From assembly GCA_963576565.1 (NCBI GenBank), contig OY755038.1:203829013-203893012 (forward strand): a stretch of 64,000 bases of DNA, written 5' to 3'. The stretch is from Aspidapion aeneum (lineage: Eukaryota; Arthropoda; Insecta; Coleoptera; Brentidae). Shown in pieces: positions 51,301 to 59,808 of the stretch; positions within the stretch are counted from its first letter, which is position 1, and the number at the start of each line of letters is the position of its first letter. The translations under genes were made by a program, and so were the position numbers. The notes beneath the pieces are model-generated. The model was not told the DNA's origin and did no database searches. It saw only the letters and a list, made by a program, of their open reading frames with translations.

Positions 51301-54300
51301 GGCCCGCACTTCCTGTAATTTTTTTATTTGTATTAATTCCCAAAACGCGGCACTGCACTAATTAGTCATTAGCTTACTATTTTACTTACTTTTTATTTAT
51401 GTCTTCTTCTAAACGATTTTATTAGAAAGGAACATATATACTCTTGTCTGGTCGTTACAAACATATTGATTTAGCTGGGCTATGACGTTTTCTATTCGTT
51501 GTTGTTTTGACTGTTTTAATGTCAAAAAAATTGGGACCGACTTTTTACAAAACAAATTACCGTTTTTGCAACTAAATCAATATATGCGCACATTTGAATA
51601 TAATTTTGGATTCTCTTTTATGTTTCGGATCTTTATTTATTAGGTAAGTACCTATTTTATATCTCCTTTAAAAGGTCTCGGTGTTTTATTATAGACATAT
51701 AAAGCGGCAAACTGCAGGTACAAAGTGAAACAACAATTTTTTGGGGCCTCTTTAACTAGATTTTGCCGCAAAACTTAGTTTACCATAGCTATGAGGCGGT
51801 GCCACTTATATACATACTCAACTATAGCAAAGGTAAAGTCTGGTAAAACAAATTGTGATTTTTTATTTTTTTCATAAATATATCTGCACTAAAACTCAAA
51901 GATGATCAAAACTACATGCTTTATTTGATATCGTTTGGCCCAGGAAAAGAATCAGTGCGGTTATTTTTAACCACTTTTTGGTTCCAAATATTGTACCAGT
52001 ATAAACCAATATAAAAGATGTGTACCAATATAAAAGAGCCTATTTTACAAAGTTTGATTCAGAAACTTACTTCCTAGAAGACTGGACGTTTTCAGATCTA
52101 TCTCGTGATAAAGCTCCGTTTAGATCGTCCAATTGTGATGCTTCTATGGAGTATGATACGCTTAATTCCTCATCGGAGATGTTTTCTAGCTCAACTTGCA
52201 AACGCTGTGAATAAAAATCAGCATTAACATGGCATTAAGCTAGCAGACACGAACGACTGAGTCGAACCCCAGCACGCATGCTAGGCATATGGGAATTAAT
52301 GTAACCATCACAGAACACTGAAACTAGTAACGAGAACGAGCGTGCCAGCAAGCCGCCAGCTTTTGAGACCGTGCAGCCCGTGGTACATATCAGGCATGCG
52401 CAATACATTTGTTAACATCTCTTGTCACTTTTGTCATAAAGTTGCAGACACAATATAGCAATTGGTGATTTATATTATTCGACAAAAGACTTTTTTTTTA
52501 GTAAACATAATCTAAAACGAAGTGCATACTTTTTAATAAATTTGATTTAATAAAATTACAGAAAAAGCATTTTGCTTTATATTTTCTTTACGTGGCACTA
52601 TGGTCCGAGGGATCAATATTTTGGCCAAAAATAGACTTTTACAGTTAAACTCTCTAATCAATTAAACGCAAATCAATAAAGAAGTCTGAATTGCTAATAT
52701 ACAATTAAAAAATATTTTTTATTACCCCCCCATTCTTGCCACCACCATTTTCGTGATTTATACTGCCTAAAAGCCCCTTAAAAAAGTGTATTATTTTTAA
52801 TATGGTCTGCAAATTACACAGCCTCACAAAAAATTATAAGTTGCAAAACTCAAAGGGTAGACCCCCCAAATTCTGCTAATTTTGGTGCACTAAAATCCAG
52901 TTCCCCAAAAAAAAATGTGCCAATTATCGAATTTGCCCCTATTAGCCCCCCCCCCCCTGGGTGGGTAAAATTTGATCTATTATAAAAATTCAAAATATAT
53001 ATATTCTTAAGTATGTTGGTCCGCAGAACTAAAATTTAAGGATTAAAAAGTTTTGTAACCATTCAGTAACCCAATCCCCCCTTTTACTCCGTTTATTTGG
53101 GGGTCAAAACTTTACTTTTTTAATGGACATAAACAGTTTATCATGGAAATATTTCTATTTGCTAAATTTAACGAAGACAATAAATAAAAATAATTGACTC
53201 AATTATCCTCTAAGTCACCCTTAGCACAAAGGCGTATCCGAGGGGGGGGGGGGGGAGAAGGGCAGCTGTTGAGCTGTCCCTTTTTTTTAGCCAGGTTTTT
53301 TAAAATCAGACATTGAAATTCAATTAGAATATGAATTCCCTCCCTCTAAATTAAGAAGGCCATGAAATTTAGAAACCTGCCCCCTCTTCTGCTTTGGGTT
53401 GGATACGAACTTGCCCCAGCAATCCCTTTTCCTCCCTAAGAAGAGAAGCCGTAGACACTAAAATAAAAATTCATATAGAAGTTTAGTCGTGCCTATAGTA
53501 AGTTCCATACAAAATTTATTTATAGACTCCCACTTCCACGCCTCCCCCTGCCAGGGGGATGCTAAACAGTTTTTCTTTTTCTGGTTGGATTCAGCAAATA
53601 CCTAATATTACATTAAAAACTTTTAATGTTCCTAAAAACTTAAGTCTTTACCTCCACATACAGGGTGAAAAAGAGAGAATGAATCCGATGAATGATTTAA
53701 ATTGAGGATAAATTTATATTGATCATCATATTTTAGTTTGGGGGGTAATAGGAGCAAGTTAAATAATTAAAACCTATTTTTTTTTTGTTTCACCACCTTA
53801 ATAATTTTTCACCTAGTTAGCCCTCCACCATTCTAAATTGTTTTATTCCTCCCCCAGTAAAAATTATTCTATATTTGAATTTAGATGCTCCAAATATCCA
53901 AAAACCGATGTTAAATGTTTGCAGTTTCTACTAATTTCCTATCTATTTTGGCGGCCATCTTGAATTTTTCCCTTGTTTTTTAATGTTCATTGCTAAGACA
54001 GGAGTTTTGATATCTATGATTCATTTTGCTTTTTTAAAGGTACTTTGCTCATTACTATCTATATAGAAGACACACGGAAACACAAATTAAAATGCACTAG
54101 AATAGGTAATTTGTGTTTATCAGAATATGTACGGTCATGTTTAATAACGAATTTGGAGACTATCGCACCTTTTCGCACCAACAGTGTATGTACTCCGGAA
54201 AGTACATATCAGGACGAAAATATTTTTACAAAAATTAATATGAAAGTTCGTGAAAGCTTTTTTGTTAGTCCAATGAAATATCGAGAAAAAAAAATTCACA

Positions 54301-57300
54301 CACTTCTGGCACAATTTTTATATCATTAGTATTTAAAGAATAAGTTTAAAATCCCTGTAATTAAAATTATCAAAAATTAATCTACTGACCTTTGGTTAAA
54401 AAAGCCATTTTTAAAAAATTTTATAACTCTTCGCACTTCTTAGAAATAGTACATTAAAGTTAGTGAAAAATAATGCACAATAAAAAAGCAATTGCTGATT
54501 GTCAGGAAATGTCAAATTCAAACAACGATATTTCGATGCCTGCTTTGGCAATGAAGCCAATTATGCTGGAATTTTAAGGTTCATTCATGAACCAAACAGT
54601 TTTATTGTTAAGTTAGTTTTTGCTATTTTTGGCCAAAATATTGGGGTTTCAGATTAAAGTGCGTATTAAAACCCCGGGTGGGGTTTATATTAAAACAATA
54701 AAAATGTTACTTGGATAATTCCTGCTCCAGCCGAGCCAAATATTAAATGCAAAATATCAAATAACAAAAGTATCGAAAAATGATTACAATATTCAGCAAA
54801 TATAAGTCATAAAAAATACTTACATCGGTGGCAGGTATTTCTGTCGTAACATCAGGTTCTGGTGATATCTCTAGTGTCATATTTTCAACTATCCGCGTTT
54901 CTACTTTCACTTGAATTTCTGTCAACGGCTCGAATGTTTCATTGGCTTCAGTCGGTAGATTTGACTCGCCCACATCTCCTTGTTGAAGAAACTGAAGGTC
55001 ATCGTAACACCAAAGCGTTGGTTTATACAGGGAGTCTGAAGCTTCAACCTTCTTTCTTTCCACAAGATATTGCGATCTAAAGTTATGGATTTTTTTCTTA
55101 ACCTCATCCACAGATATGTTTGCCTGCCGTGTTTTGTTAAAGCGCTCAACTAATTCATCCATCGTTTTCTGTCTAATCACCCGGTTGTTATAATCTGGAG
55201 ATTTTGAGAAATAAAGATTTGGATATTCCTCATATAATTTTATTAACACTCTTGTGGCCTCTCTTGACCAGTCAAGACAACTCCTAAAATAAACAAACAA
55301 AAAGACTGGTAAAATTCACAAAATATTACGATATTTCGGCCGCCATTTTAAAAAGGTGGCAAACACCGAGTAATTTATATTAATGCGGACAAGAAAATTT
55401 TATGTCAATTGGGGGTAAAAATAAAAGTAAAAAAATACTCTGCCAATATATGGGCCCCTAAGCTCACACTAGGTACTAAAGTTATAGTGTACGTGTGAGC
55501 TAATATAATTAAAAACTGAAATATATTTTATTTAACTCCAGACTAAACTACCTTTTGTTTGATACCACACAAGCCATGTTTTGACTTAAACTCAAATTTT
55601 TGAAATCTACCCCCACCATTAAAATACTCTGCCAATATATGGGGCCCTAACCTCACACTAGGTACTATACTTATAGTGTACGTGTGAGCTAATATAACTA
55701 AAAACTAAAATATATTTTATTCAACTCCAGACTTACTTACACAAGCCATGTTTCGACTTAAACTCAAATTTTTGAAATCTACCCCCACCCTTAAAAAAAA
55801 ACAAAAACTAAAATGTATTTTGTTAAACTCCGGACTTAATTACCTTTCGTTTGATATCACACACGCCATATTTTCACTTAAACTCTAATTTTTAAAATAT
55901 ACCCCCACCCTTTTTTTTAAATAAATTAAAATGTATTTTGTTTAACTGCAGACTCAATTACCTTTCGTTTGATATCACACACGCCATATTTTCACGTAAA
56001 CTCTAATTTTTGGAATCTACCCCCATCCTTTTATTTGGTTTGTGTTCGGTGGATTTTGTTTATTTTTAAATGGGACCATCTCGACCCAAGACCCAGCCTA
56101 GGTACCAAATTTCATTAAAATCGGCCAAGCGGTTTTTGAATTATGCGCGTTGGTCGTTACAGACATACAGACAGACAGACGGCGCAACAAAAAAGTTTCA
56201 AAATCATCTGAAACGCAAAGATATATAAAAAATTTTGAAATCGGAGCAACTTTTTTTTTCTCGAAAAAATTAGGATCATCATAGCTCACACTACTATAGT
56301 ATATGTGTGAGCTAAAAAACAAAAACTATAATGTATTTTGTTAAACTCCGGACTCAATTATCTTCGTTTGATATCACACACGCCATATTTTCACTTAAAC
56401 TCTAATTTTTGAAATATACCGCCACCCTTTTTTTAAAATAAATTAAAATGTATTTTGTTTAACTCCAGACTCAATTACCTTTCGTTTGATATCACACACG
56501 CCATATTTTCACATAAACTCTAATTTTTGAAATCTACCCCCACCCTTTTATTTGGTTTGTGTTCGGTGGATTTTGTTCATTTCTAAGTGGGACCATCTCG
56601 ACCCAAGACCCAGCCTAGGTACCAAATTTCATTAAAATCGGCCAGGCGGTTTTTGAGTTATGCGCGTTGGTCGTTACAGACAGACATACAGACAGACAGA
56701 CAGACAGACAGACATACAGACAGACAGACAGACAGACAGACAGACGGCGCAACAAAACAGTTTCAAAATCATCTGAAACGCAAAGATATATAAAAAATTT
56801 TGAAATCGGAGCAACTTTCTTTTTCTCGAAAAAATTAGGATCACCATAGCTCACACTACTATAGTATAGTATATGTGTGAGCTAAAATGCTAAGTTAGTG
56901 TTATACCCGAAAAACTAAAATGGGTAAATAAAAACCTTTTTAGCAGTAAATTCTACAAAAAAGGCCTGTAAATATTTTTTATACAAAAGCCTCCGGTGTA
57001 GTAATTTCAACATTCTCTCCCCTCTTCCCCTGGGTACATGGTATAATTGACAAAAGGCAAACAAGTAATACCTGAAACGAGATTCTTCCCATAGTAACAA
57101 AAAAAAATCTGTTGAAACTGCACACTACTGTCCGGCCAGAATAAAATGAGGCGCAAAAGAGATGGCTCAACTCAATCTATCTCCCTCTCTTTACAGCACT
57201 TTTGTCTTACTGGGTGGTCTTCATTTTTAGCAAATTTACCATGAACAAAATTTTAATATTACAAGAAAACACGGGGTACATTTAACGAAATCGTCTCCAG

Positions 57301-59808
57301 CCCGTTCATAATTTACATCCTTTTATTGGGTTTCTATTGTTACCGCTGGCTCAATTAGAATTCGGCCCGTTCACAATTCACACCCTTTTATTGGGCTTCC
57401 ATTGTTATCGCTGGGCTCAAACAGAATCACTAGGTACGTTTCATACACATTCTAAAATTCAAAACAGTGGCGTATCATTCACACTTTTTAAATTTTTTTA
57501 TTAAACTGACAAGAGACCTGTCGCGTTACAGAAATGTACAAAACAAAAATGGAAAGTGTCGAAATGGATGCAATAAGAAGATCAATGAGAATATCTAGAA
57601 TAGATCACATAAGAAATGAGATCATAAAAGAAAGAATGGGAATCGAGGGAAGCATAACGGATGACATCACTAGAAGGCAACTGATATGGTACGGCCATGT
57701 ACAACGGATGAACGAGGAAAGATTACCAAAGCAGGTTCTAGAATGGCAACCAATAGGGCGCAGAAAAAGAGGGCGTCCTAAACTAGAATGGCAACAGTCA
57801 ATCCAAAGATCAATGAGTCAAAAAAATCTGACTGAGGATGATTGTCAGGATCGAAGGAGGTGGAGAATAGGCGTCGGACAACGTAGAAAAACGTTCTAAA
57901 CCGACATAGTAGTAGTAGTAGTAATTAAACTGTGTGGAATTCCAATTTTGAATATGGTTGTTCGGCACATGAACCGTCAAAATTTTTTGGGATATTGTTG
58001 GGGTCATTTGCTACCTTTTCAACCTTGGAACTTGGGTCCTAAGAATCACGGCTAAAAAGATATGATTTTTTAAAAAAAAATTCTCAAATTACCCAAAATT
58101 TCACCTTTAAACCTTGCTGCTTCTTCAACTAATTCTCTGAAGCCATCCCTTTTGAGCCTCATTTTATTCTGGCCGGACAATATGCTGCCTTGGTATCTAT
58201 TAGTAATGTATTTGAATTATCAACTTACTTTTGTGGGGACTGTCCATTATCAGATCCATCACGAGACGGATTGGGAGAGGCTTCGCGACATGGCGACCCA
58301 GCCTCCATTTTTATTTCGCTTAATGCAGCGATATCTCCATTAAATGTTGGGTGTTCGAAATCCTGAAAACAAACACAAATCATAAGTGGTATGAGAAAAT
58401 TATTACAATGAGACTAGTCAGTTCACAACCTCTACTGAACTAATTTGAACCCTGTCCTGGCCGATGATAGCCAGAACACTCGTTAGAAATTGACAAAGGA
58501 GCAGAAAACTTAAACATTATGGTTTGCCAGCGAAGCTTGGCAACGCAACCTTTTTATTGCATACATGGGGTGTGGCCTGAGACCCTCTGTAGCCGTGAGA
58601 GCAGGCGCACTGTTCCCAACATTTTCTCAAAGTGTTAGTCTTTAATAAAAGCGCCGGCAATCCGTTTTGTGAGATTATTATTCCTGAAAGAGCAAAACTG
58701 TTAACTAATTATTTGTAGGAAAATAACAAAGCGTAATTTGATTATTTCAAAAATGTTTAACAGGTTGTTTAAAAAAACGCATTAAAAAAATTGCAATCAA
58801 AACTTAATTTTATTTACACCCTTTAGATAATATTTTTTTTAGCAATACCTTGCACGCAGTCTCTAGCTATTATAGTTTTGAAGAAACTAGGGTAAAGAAG
58901 CTGGGGTAATTTGTAAATTGCACAGTGCCTTCATTTGAAAATGGGAATTGATAGCACACGCTTTTAACAGCAACCTATACCTTAAGAAAAAACTTGGCAA
59001 CATTGCGCCCGATTTCACGACATTCGTCGAGCCTTAGGGCAAACCTCATGCATGCAAAACGATTGCTGTTGTCAATCTTTAGCACGAAAGCAGCATAAGA
59101 CACTGCAGGTTGATTAAAGTTTATGCTTACGTCTTCTGTCAATATCTCTTGTTTAAGTTCGGCCTCTTCAAGTATTTCCGTTTTTAAATCAATTTCTCTT
59201 AACATCTCTAATGTCACTTCAGGTTCTATAGAAAGATTTGGTATTCCCTCGCTTCCTCGTTGAAGAAAATGGAGATCTTCAAAACACCAAAACTTCGGTT
59301 TGTACGGGTTATCGGTTTCTGATGCTTCCGCCTTTTTCCTTTCCGCGAGATATTGCGTTCTCAAGGTATGGATTTTTTTCTTAACCTCGTCTACGGTAAC
59401 GTTTGTGCATCTTTTTTTATTAAACCGTGTAACCAATTGATCCATAGCTCTCTGTCTTACGTGTCGGTTACTATAATAGGGTGATTTTGCCACGTAGAGA
59501 AATGGATATTGTTCGTATAGTTCTATTAGCAACTTTGTGGCTTCTCTTGGCCAATCAAGCCAACCCCTAAAAAAAGAAAGAAACCAAAAAGTATTTGCAC
59601 AGTTTTATGTAAAAGGGATAAATAAAAAACTATTAATTATCTATTCAAATTATTTTAGCACTTACTTTCGAGGAGATTGTAGTTTTGCAGATCCATCACG
59701 AGATGGGTTGGGCGAGGTCACGTGACTTACTGAGGTTGTGTTTACCTTCATTTTTATTTCGCTTGAAACACTTTCCTCTCCATTAAAGATCATTTCCGGT
59801 TCTAAATT
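33706..59808 (-). CDS. Multi-MADF-domain protein gene with tandem exon cassettes (5' end not found)
   Basis: Minus-strand exons in transcription order: A1 59666-59808, M1 59131-59566, A2 58229-58362, M2 54824-55283, A3 52071-52204, M3 46721-47180, A4 44849-44937, M4 41843-42248, A5 39657-39829, last 33706-33907 (TGA); an optional exon lies at 38393-38531. Each M exon encodes a MADF (Myb/SANT-like, Adf-1 type) domain of the form W-R-A-LI-LYEEYP-LY...RFNK...VDEVKKKIH-LR-QYL-E...YKP-LWCF-DLHFLQ, with an acidic/Val-Lys-rich tail. A exons are Ser/Glu-rich linkers. Every A exon runs phase 0 to 2 and every M exon 2 to 0, all with GT-AG sites and no stops. If all are spliced together the protein exceeds 870 aa; otherwise they are alternative cassettes. 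MADF proteins are usually DNA-binding or chromatin factors, but no specific gene was recognised. Confidence 0.75.
36004..36132. repeat. Two-tier hairpin
   Basis: Outer TCAATGATTACACAACTT pairs with AAGTTGTGTAACCATTG (36116-36132). Inner ATGGCTCTGCCGT (36023) pairs with ACGGCAGAGCCAT (36059-36071). Probably a small MITE in the last intron of the MADF gene. Confidence 0.6.
36897..37570. mobile_element. hAT-type MITE, 674 bp, with 8-bp target duplication and internal palindrome
   Basis: The ends TAGAGAACC and GGTCTCTA are inverted, flanked by ATTTAATA at 36889-36896 and 37571-37578. The left end (CTGTATGTATGACAT) matches the 115-bp element at 27644. The right half (37203-37562) is itself a foldback with about 130-bp arms containing ACTCATCGTAA, GCGAAGCCTG and GTTTTCCTCGGTTT. 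No transposase. Confidence 0.8.
38393..38531 (-). CDS. Optional exon of the MADF gene with own stop, possible frameshift
   Basis: Acceptor CTCTTTTAG in the same phase as an M exon. Reads LIAEEMEILEDEGVIDDLKE and KILTAVFEAKKQQRQKN, then meets TGA. If the run of six A in GCCAAAAAACAGC had seven, the frame would continue as TEEFIKKWKQAMMAFAITIA and beyond, which looks protein-like. Hence either a terminal alternative exon, a pseudo-exon, or an assembly error in a homopolymer. Family not recognised. Confidence 0.5.
38699..39404. mobile_element. Foldback element with 9-bp target duplication and (AT)n in both arms
   Basis: Outer arms (CACGGTGGATAGAATAGACC from outside, both ends) are followed on each side by a long (AT)n run (about 38732-38783 and 39277-39371). 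Then GTCGAATTTT...CAGCTG, AAAAGTTAGATATGATATGA and, deepest, GTCGTTATTTTTTTTAGCCC follow, each with its inverse. GGTAGAGAT at 38690-38698 is repeated at 39405-39413. Long arms and a 9-bp duplication suit a Mutator-like (MULE) MITE. Confidence 0.82.
39657..39829 (-). CDS. MADF gene exon A5 (Ser/Pro-rich linker)
   Basis: Acceptor GTTGTTAG, donor GTAAGG. Encodes RLEPEILLEESVSVSYDTDA, then Ser/Pro-rich SRTPSLNGYSSRTPSLSDSD and ends LRKHHVFAE. The SRTPSL repeat suggests proline-directed phosphorylation sites (inference). Its phase-2 end fits either 38531 or 33907. Confidence 0.7.
40165..40245 (+). mobile_element. Remnant of RTE-like element (EIKRRVRLALAAFGKL)
   Basis: About 60 bp encode EIKRRVRLALAAFGKL and match, in opposite orientation, the reverse transcriptase fragment near 48595-48535 (EIKRRVRLTRAAFGKL). 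An isolated scrap in an intron of the MADF gene. Confidence 0.6.
40260..40640. repeat. Dispersed repeat related to 26220-26900
   Basis: TTTTGCCTGACACCTCTTTG followed by TCGAGGGCAGGGAGCTTTAT resembles 26748-26790. The flanking GATGCACATGCCCCTTTAGG has no match in the window. No coding frame. Confidence 0.4.
41843..42248 (-). CDS. MADF gene exon M4 (divergent MADF domain)
   Basis: Acceptor CTTTTCAG, donor GTAAGT. Encodes GGIVWPRNAIKVLIKLYEQY, HIKKKLHVLRTQYLAEIQKI and FPYKPKLWFFDDLHFIQQAK, ending KEKLPES. The most diverged of the four MADF exons and the one with the shortest tail. Confidence 0.78.
42470..42602. repeat. Minisatellite TTTCGATCTTTTGT(A)
   Basis: About eight degenerate copies of TTTCGATCTT(T/C)TGTA, 14-18 bp each. 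The apparent lysine-rich minus-strand frame is a by-product of the repeat. Lies just upstream of exon M4. Confidence 0.85.
42964..43690 (+). mobile_element. AGCTCACAC-family repeat with (CTGT)n and internal 115-bp tandem units
   Basis: Begins with the palindrome AGCTCACACATATACTATAC...GTGTGAGCT, then GGTGATCCTAATTTTTTCGA, a (CTGT)n tract (43101-43163), AACGACCAACGCGCATAACT, and three tandem units of about 115 bp containing GATATCAAACGAAAGGTAAT. Ends near AGTGTGAGCT. Two inverted copies lie at 55440-56883. The apparent Cys/Val/Ser open frames come from the CTGT tract. Confidence 0.75.
43990..44760. repeat. Three-copy direct repeat, about 240 bp period
   Basis: CACCCTGTAGATAATG occurs at about 44034, 44283 and 44519. 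Each is followed by AATAAATCGT(A/G)AAT, ACATTGC, TTTGG(G)AAACCC(A/G)TCTA, CATTATCACTTTCAAC and AAAACTGGT in the same order. Non-coding. Confidence 0.75.
44849..44937 (-). CDS. MADF gene exon A4 (short linker)
   Basis: Acceptor ATTTACAG, donor GTAAGT. Encodes PLQISLENISDGELSVLSKG and ends EKVQSSRS. It is 45 bp (15 codons) shorter than A3 but keeps the phase. Confidence 0.65.
45054..46130. mobile_element. Diverged copy of the TACAGGGTGTCCC foldback element
   Basis: Starts TGTACAGGGTGTCCCAGGTT and keeps the order seen at 20481 (ACAAGTCGTTTTCATG, GGGGGTTTTCAAAAAGTC, an AT-rich centre with ATTGAGTGTGATAC). The right inverted end is degraded. Near 45215-45370 it holds a minisatellite of (GGTATTTCC(T/C)AGTA)n. 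Confidence 0.6.
46721..47180 (-). CDS. MADF gene exon M3 (MADF domain)
   Basis: Acceptor TTCTTTTAG, donor GTAAGT. Begins CWRDWPREATIVLIKLYEEY; KKRIHNFRTQYLAERKKIEA and PYKPRLWCFEDLHFLQQGSA mark the second half. The tail LTEIHVKSEMLI ... TEIPAAD parallels M2. Open throughout. Confidence 0.8.
47275..48240 (-). mobile_element. Non-LTR reverse transcriptase fragment, family 1 (FADD palm, 3' end)
   Basis: Minus strand: LKQGCCISPTLFIIYLEQVL, then CFADDQIVVAQDYDDLEYMT with the FADD catalytic pair, then LEVNLNKTEYMGIG. After a frameshift come KMLSATEMDYWRRAAGKSKR and QLVWYGHVQRMNDERLPKQI, the usual C-terminal region of RTE-like elements. 5'-truncated, with frameshifts. Lies upstream of exon M3, in the MADF gene's intron. 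Confidence 0.85.
48290..48965 (-). mobile_element. Non-LTR reverse transcriptase fragment, family 2 (YADD palm)
   Basis: Minus strand: near 48950 KIHEGTKPI, RRGVRQG; then GIKVNGQYLNHLRYADDIAL with the YADD motif, then EELIKMLDELDKAAK and EIKRRVRLTRAAFGKL. Close relative of the element at 61470-63122 (which reads GYADDIALITDKKEELIKMM). Stops, frameshifts and a 38-bp tandem duplication (about 48830-48905) show it is dead. Confidence 0.8.
49532..49796. mobile_element. Inverted repeat (34-bp arms), MITE-like
   Basis: ATATCGTCGGCGATGTGACA (49532 on, through CTGCTAAGTG) is matched inverted at 49763-49796 (CACTTAGCAGGTATTGTCAG to CGACGATAT) with one or two differences. Two copies of AGCAGATATT lie inside. 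Confidence 0.7.
49964..50993. mobile_element. Large foldback element with arms made of AATAGCGCGTATCAA repeats, 8-bp target duplication
   Basis: The ends (G)GGCTCTGTAACGAA and TTCGTTACAGAGCC are inverse and flanked by TATAGCTA at 49956-49963 and 50994-51001. Each arm of about 250 bp is an array of about 14-16 short units, AATAGCGCGT(A/G)TCAAA on the left and TACGCGCTATTTTGA on the right. Further in, GGGGTCTCTTTCTAAC and GTAACCAAACCGAACCGAA pair with inverse copies at 50480-50600. The whole 1030 bp can fold as one hairpin. No protein. Fits the Foldback class. Confidence 0.88.
51237..51807. mobile_element. MITE with AAGTGGCACCGC inverted ends
   Basis: AAGTGGCACCGC at 51237-51248 is inverted at 51796-51807. 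The interior matches the intronic copy at 27455-27900 (GGCACTGCACTAATTAGT, TGTCTTCTTCTAAACGATT). No open frame. Confidence 0.75.
52071..52204 (-). CDS. MADF gene exon A3 (Ser/acidic linker)
   Basis: Acceptor TTCACAG, donor GTAAGT. Encodes RLQVELENISDEELSVSYS and ends LSRDRSENVQSSRK. Shares LENISD(E/G)ELSV and the VQSSR ending with A4, matching the M2/M3 relationship. Confidence 0.7.
52215..54815. other. Large intron between M2 and A3; no gene recognised
   Basis: Holds AT-rich sequence with several C or G homopolymers (52950, 53245) but no recognisable protein segment or inverted-repeat element. A 94-codon frame at 54045-54329 has no familiar motif, and nothing supports it as a gene. Confidence 0.5.
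54824..55283 (-). CDS. MADF gene exon M2 (MADF domain)
   Basis: Acceptor TATTTTAG, donor GTAAGT. Begins SCLDWSREATRVLIKLYEEY, with DEVKKKIHNFRSQYLVERKK in the centre and YKPTLWCYDDLQFLQQGD at the end of the domain. The tail contains LTEIQVKVETRIVENM and ends EIPATD. Most similar to M3, including the tail. Confidence 0.8.
55440..56313 (-). mobile_element. AGCTCACAC-family repeat, inverted copy with expanded internal units
   Basis: The minus-strand equivalent of 42964-43690. The + strand ends at 56283-56313 in the palindrome AGCTCACACTACTATAGT...TGTGAGCT. It has only a short GACA tract (56162-56180). The internal unit of about 115 bp (ATTACCTTTCGTTTGATATC) occurs several times, and the left end (CTCACACTAGGTACTA) occurs twice, at 55455 and 55649. 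Confidence 0.7.
56314..56883 (-). mobile_element. AGCTCACAC-family repeat, second inverted copy
   Basis: Directly abuts the previous copy. Has two internal units of about 115 bp, a long (GACA)n tract (56676-56743) and the terminal palindrome at 56848-56883. Its left end is missing, so the pair looks like a tandem or nested insertion. Confidence 0.7.
57129..58179. mobile_element. Element with 39-bp TIRs (TGTCCGGCCAGAATAAAATG) enclosing an RTE fragment
   Basis: TGTCCGGCCAGAATAAAATG (57129 on, through GAGATGGCT at 57167) is matched inverted at 58141-58179 with two or three differences. The 1051-bp element carries no transposase. Its middle is occupied by the 3' end of a non-LTR element (57534-57925), apparently inserted later. 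It sits in the MADF gene's intron between A2 and M2. Confidence 0.75.
57534..57925 (+). mobile_element. 3' end of an RTE-like retrotransposon with (TAG)n tail
   Basis: An open frame of 121 codons (57534-57899) encodes the C-terminus typical of these elements: MRISRIDHIRNEIIKERMGI, RRQLIWYGHVQRMNEERLPK and RRKRGRPKLEWQQSIQRSMS. It is followed by a (TAG)n run (57906-57923), the short microsatellite tail such elements end with. 5'-truncated at about 57530, as expected of incomplete reverse transcription. Confidence 0.88.
58229..58362 (-). CDS. MADF gene exon A2 (Ser-rich linker)
   Basis: Acceptor TTTTCAG, donor GTAAGT. Encodes DFEHPTFNGDIAALSEIKM and ends SPNPSRDGSDNGQSPQK, nearly the same ending as A1. 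It lies just outside the 57129-58179 transposable element, which inserted into the following intron. Confidence 0.7.
59131..59566 (-). CDS. MADF gene exon M1 (MADF domain)
   Basis: Acceptor TTTTTTTAG, donor GTAAGC. The domain begins GWLDWPREATKLLIELYEQY, with KKKIHTLRTQYLAERKKAEA in the middle and PYKPKFWCFEDLHFLQRGSE at its end. The frame stays open for 52 more codons past the donor (to 58975), so a retained-intron isoform with an early stop is possible. Confidence 0.8.
59666..59808 (-). CDS. MADF gene exon A1 (Ser-rich linker)
   Basis: Bounded by TTTACAG and GTAAGT. Encodes NLEPEMIFNGEESVSSE and ends SPNPSRDGSAKLQSPRK. It closely resembles A2, so the two arose by duplication. It begins at a codon boundary, as would follow another M exon or a start exon upstream. 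The following intron is only 99 bp. Confidence 0.7.

Noticed and set aside
54045..54329. 94-codon frame with ordinary-looking composition
   Set aside because: No recognisable motif, no splice context or relatives in the window; kept only as a mention in the intron entry.
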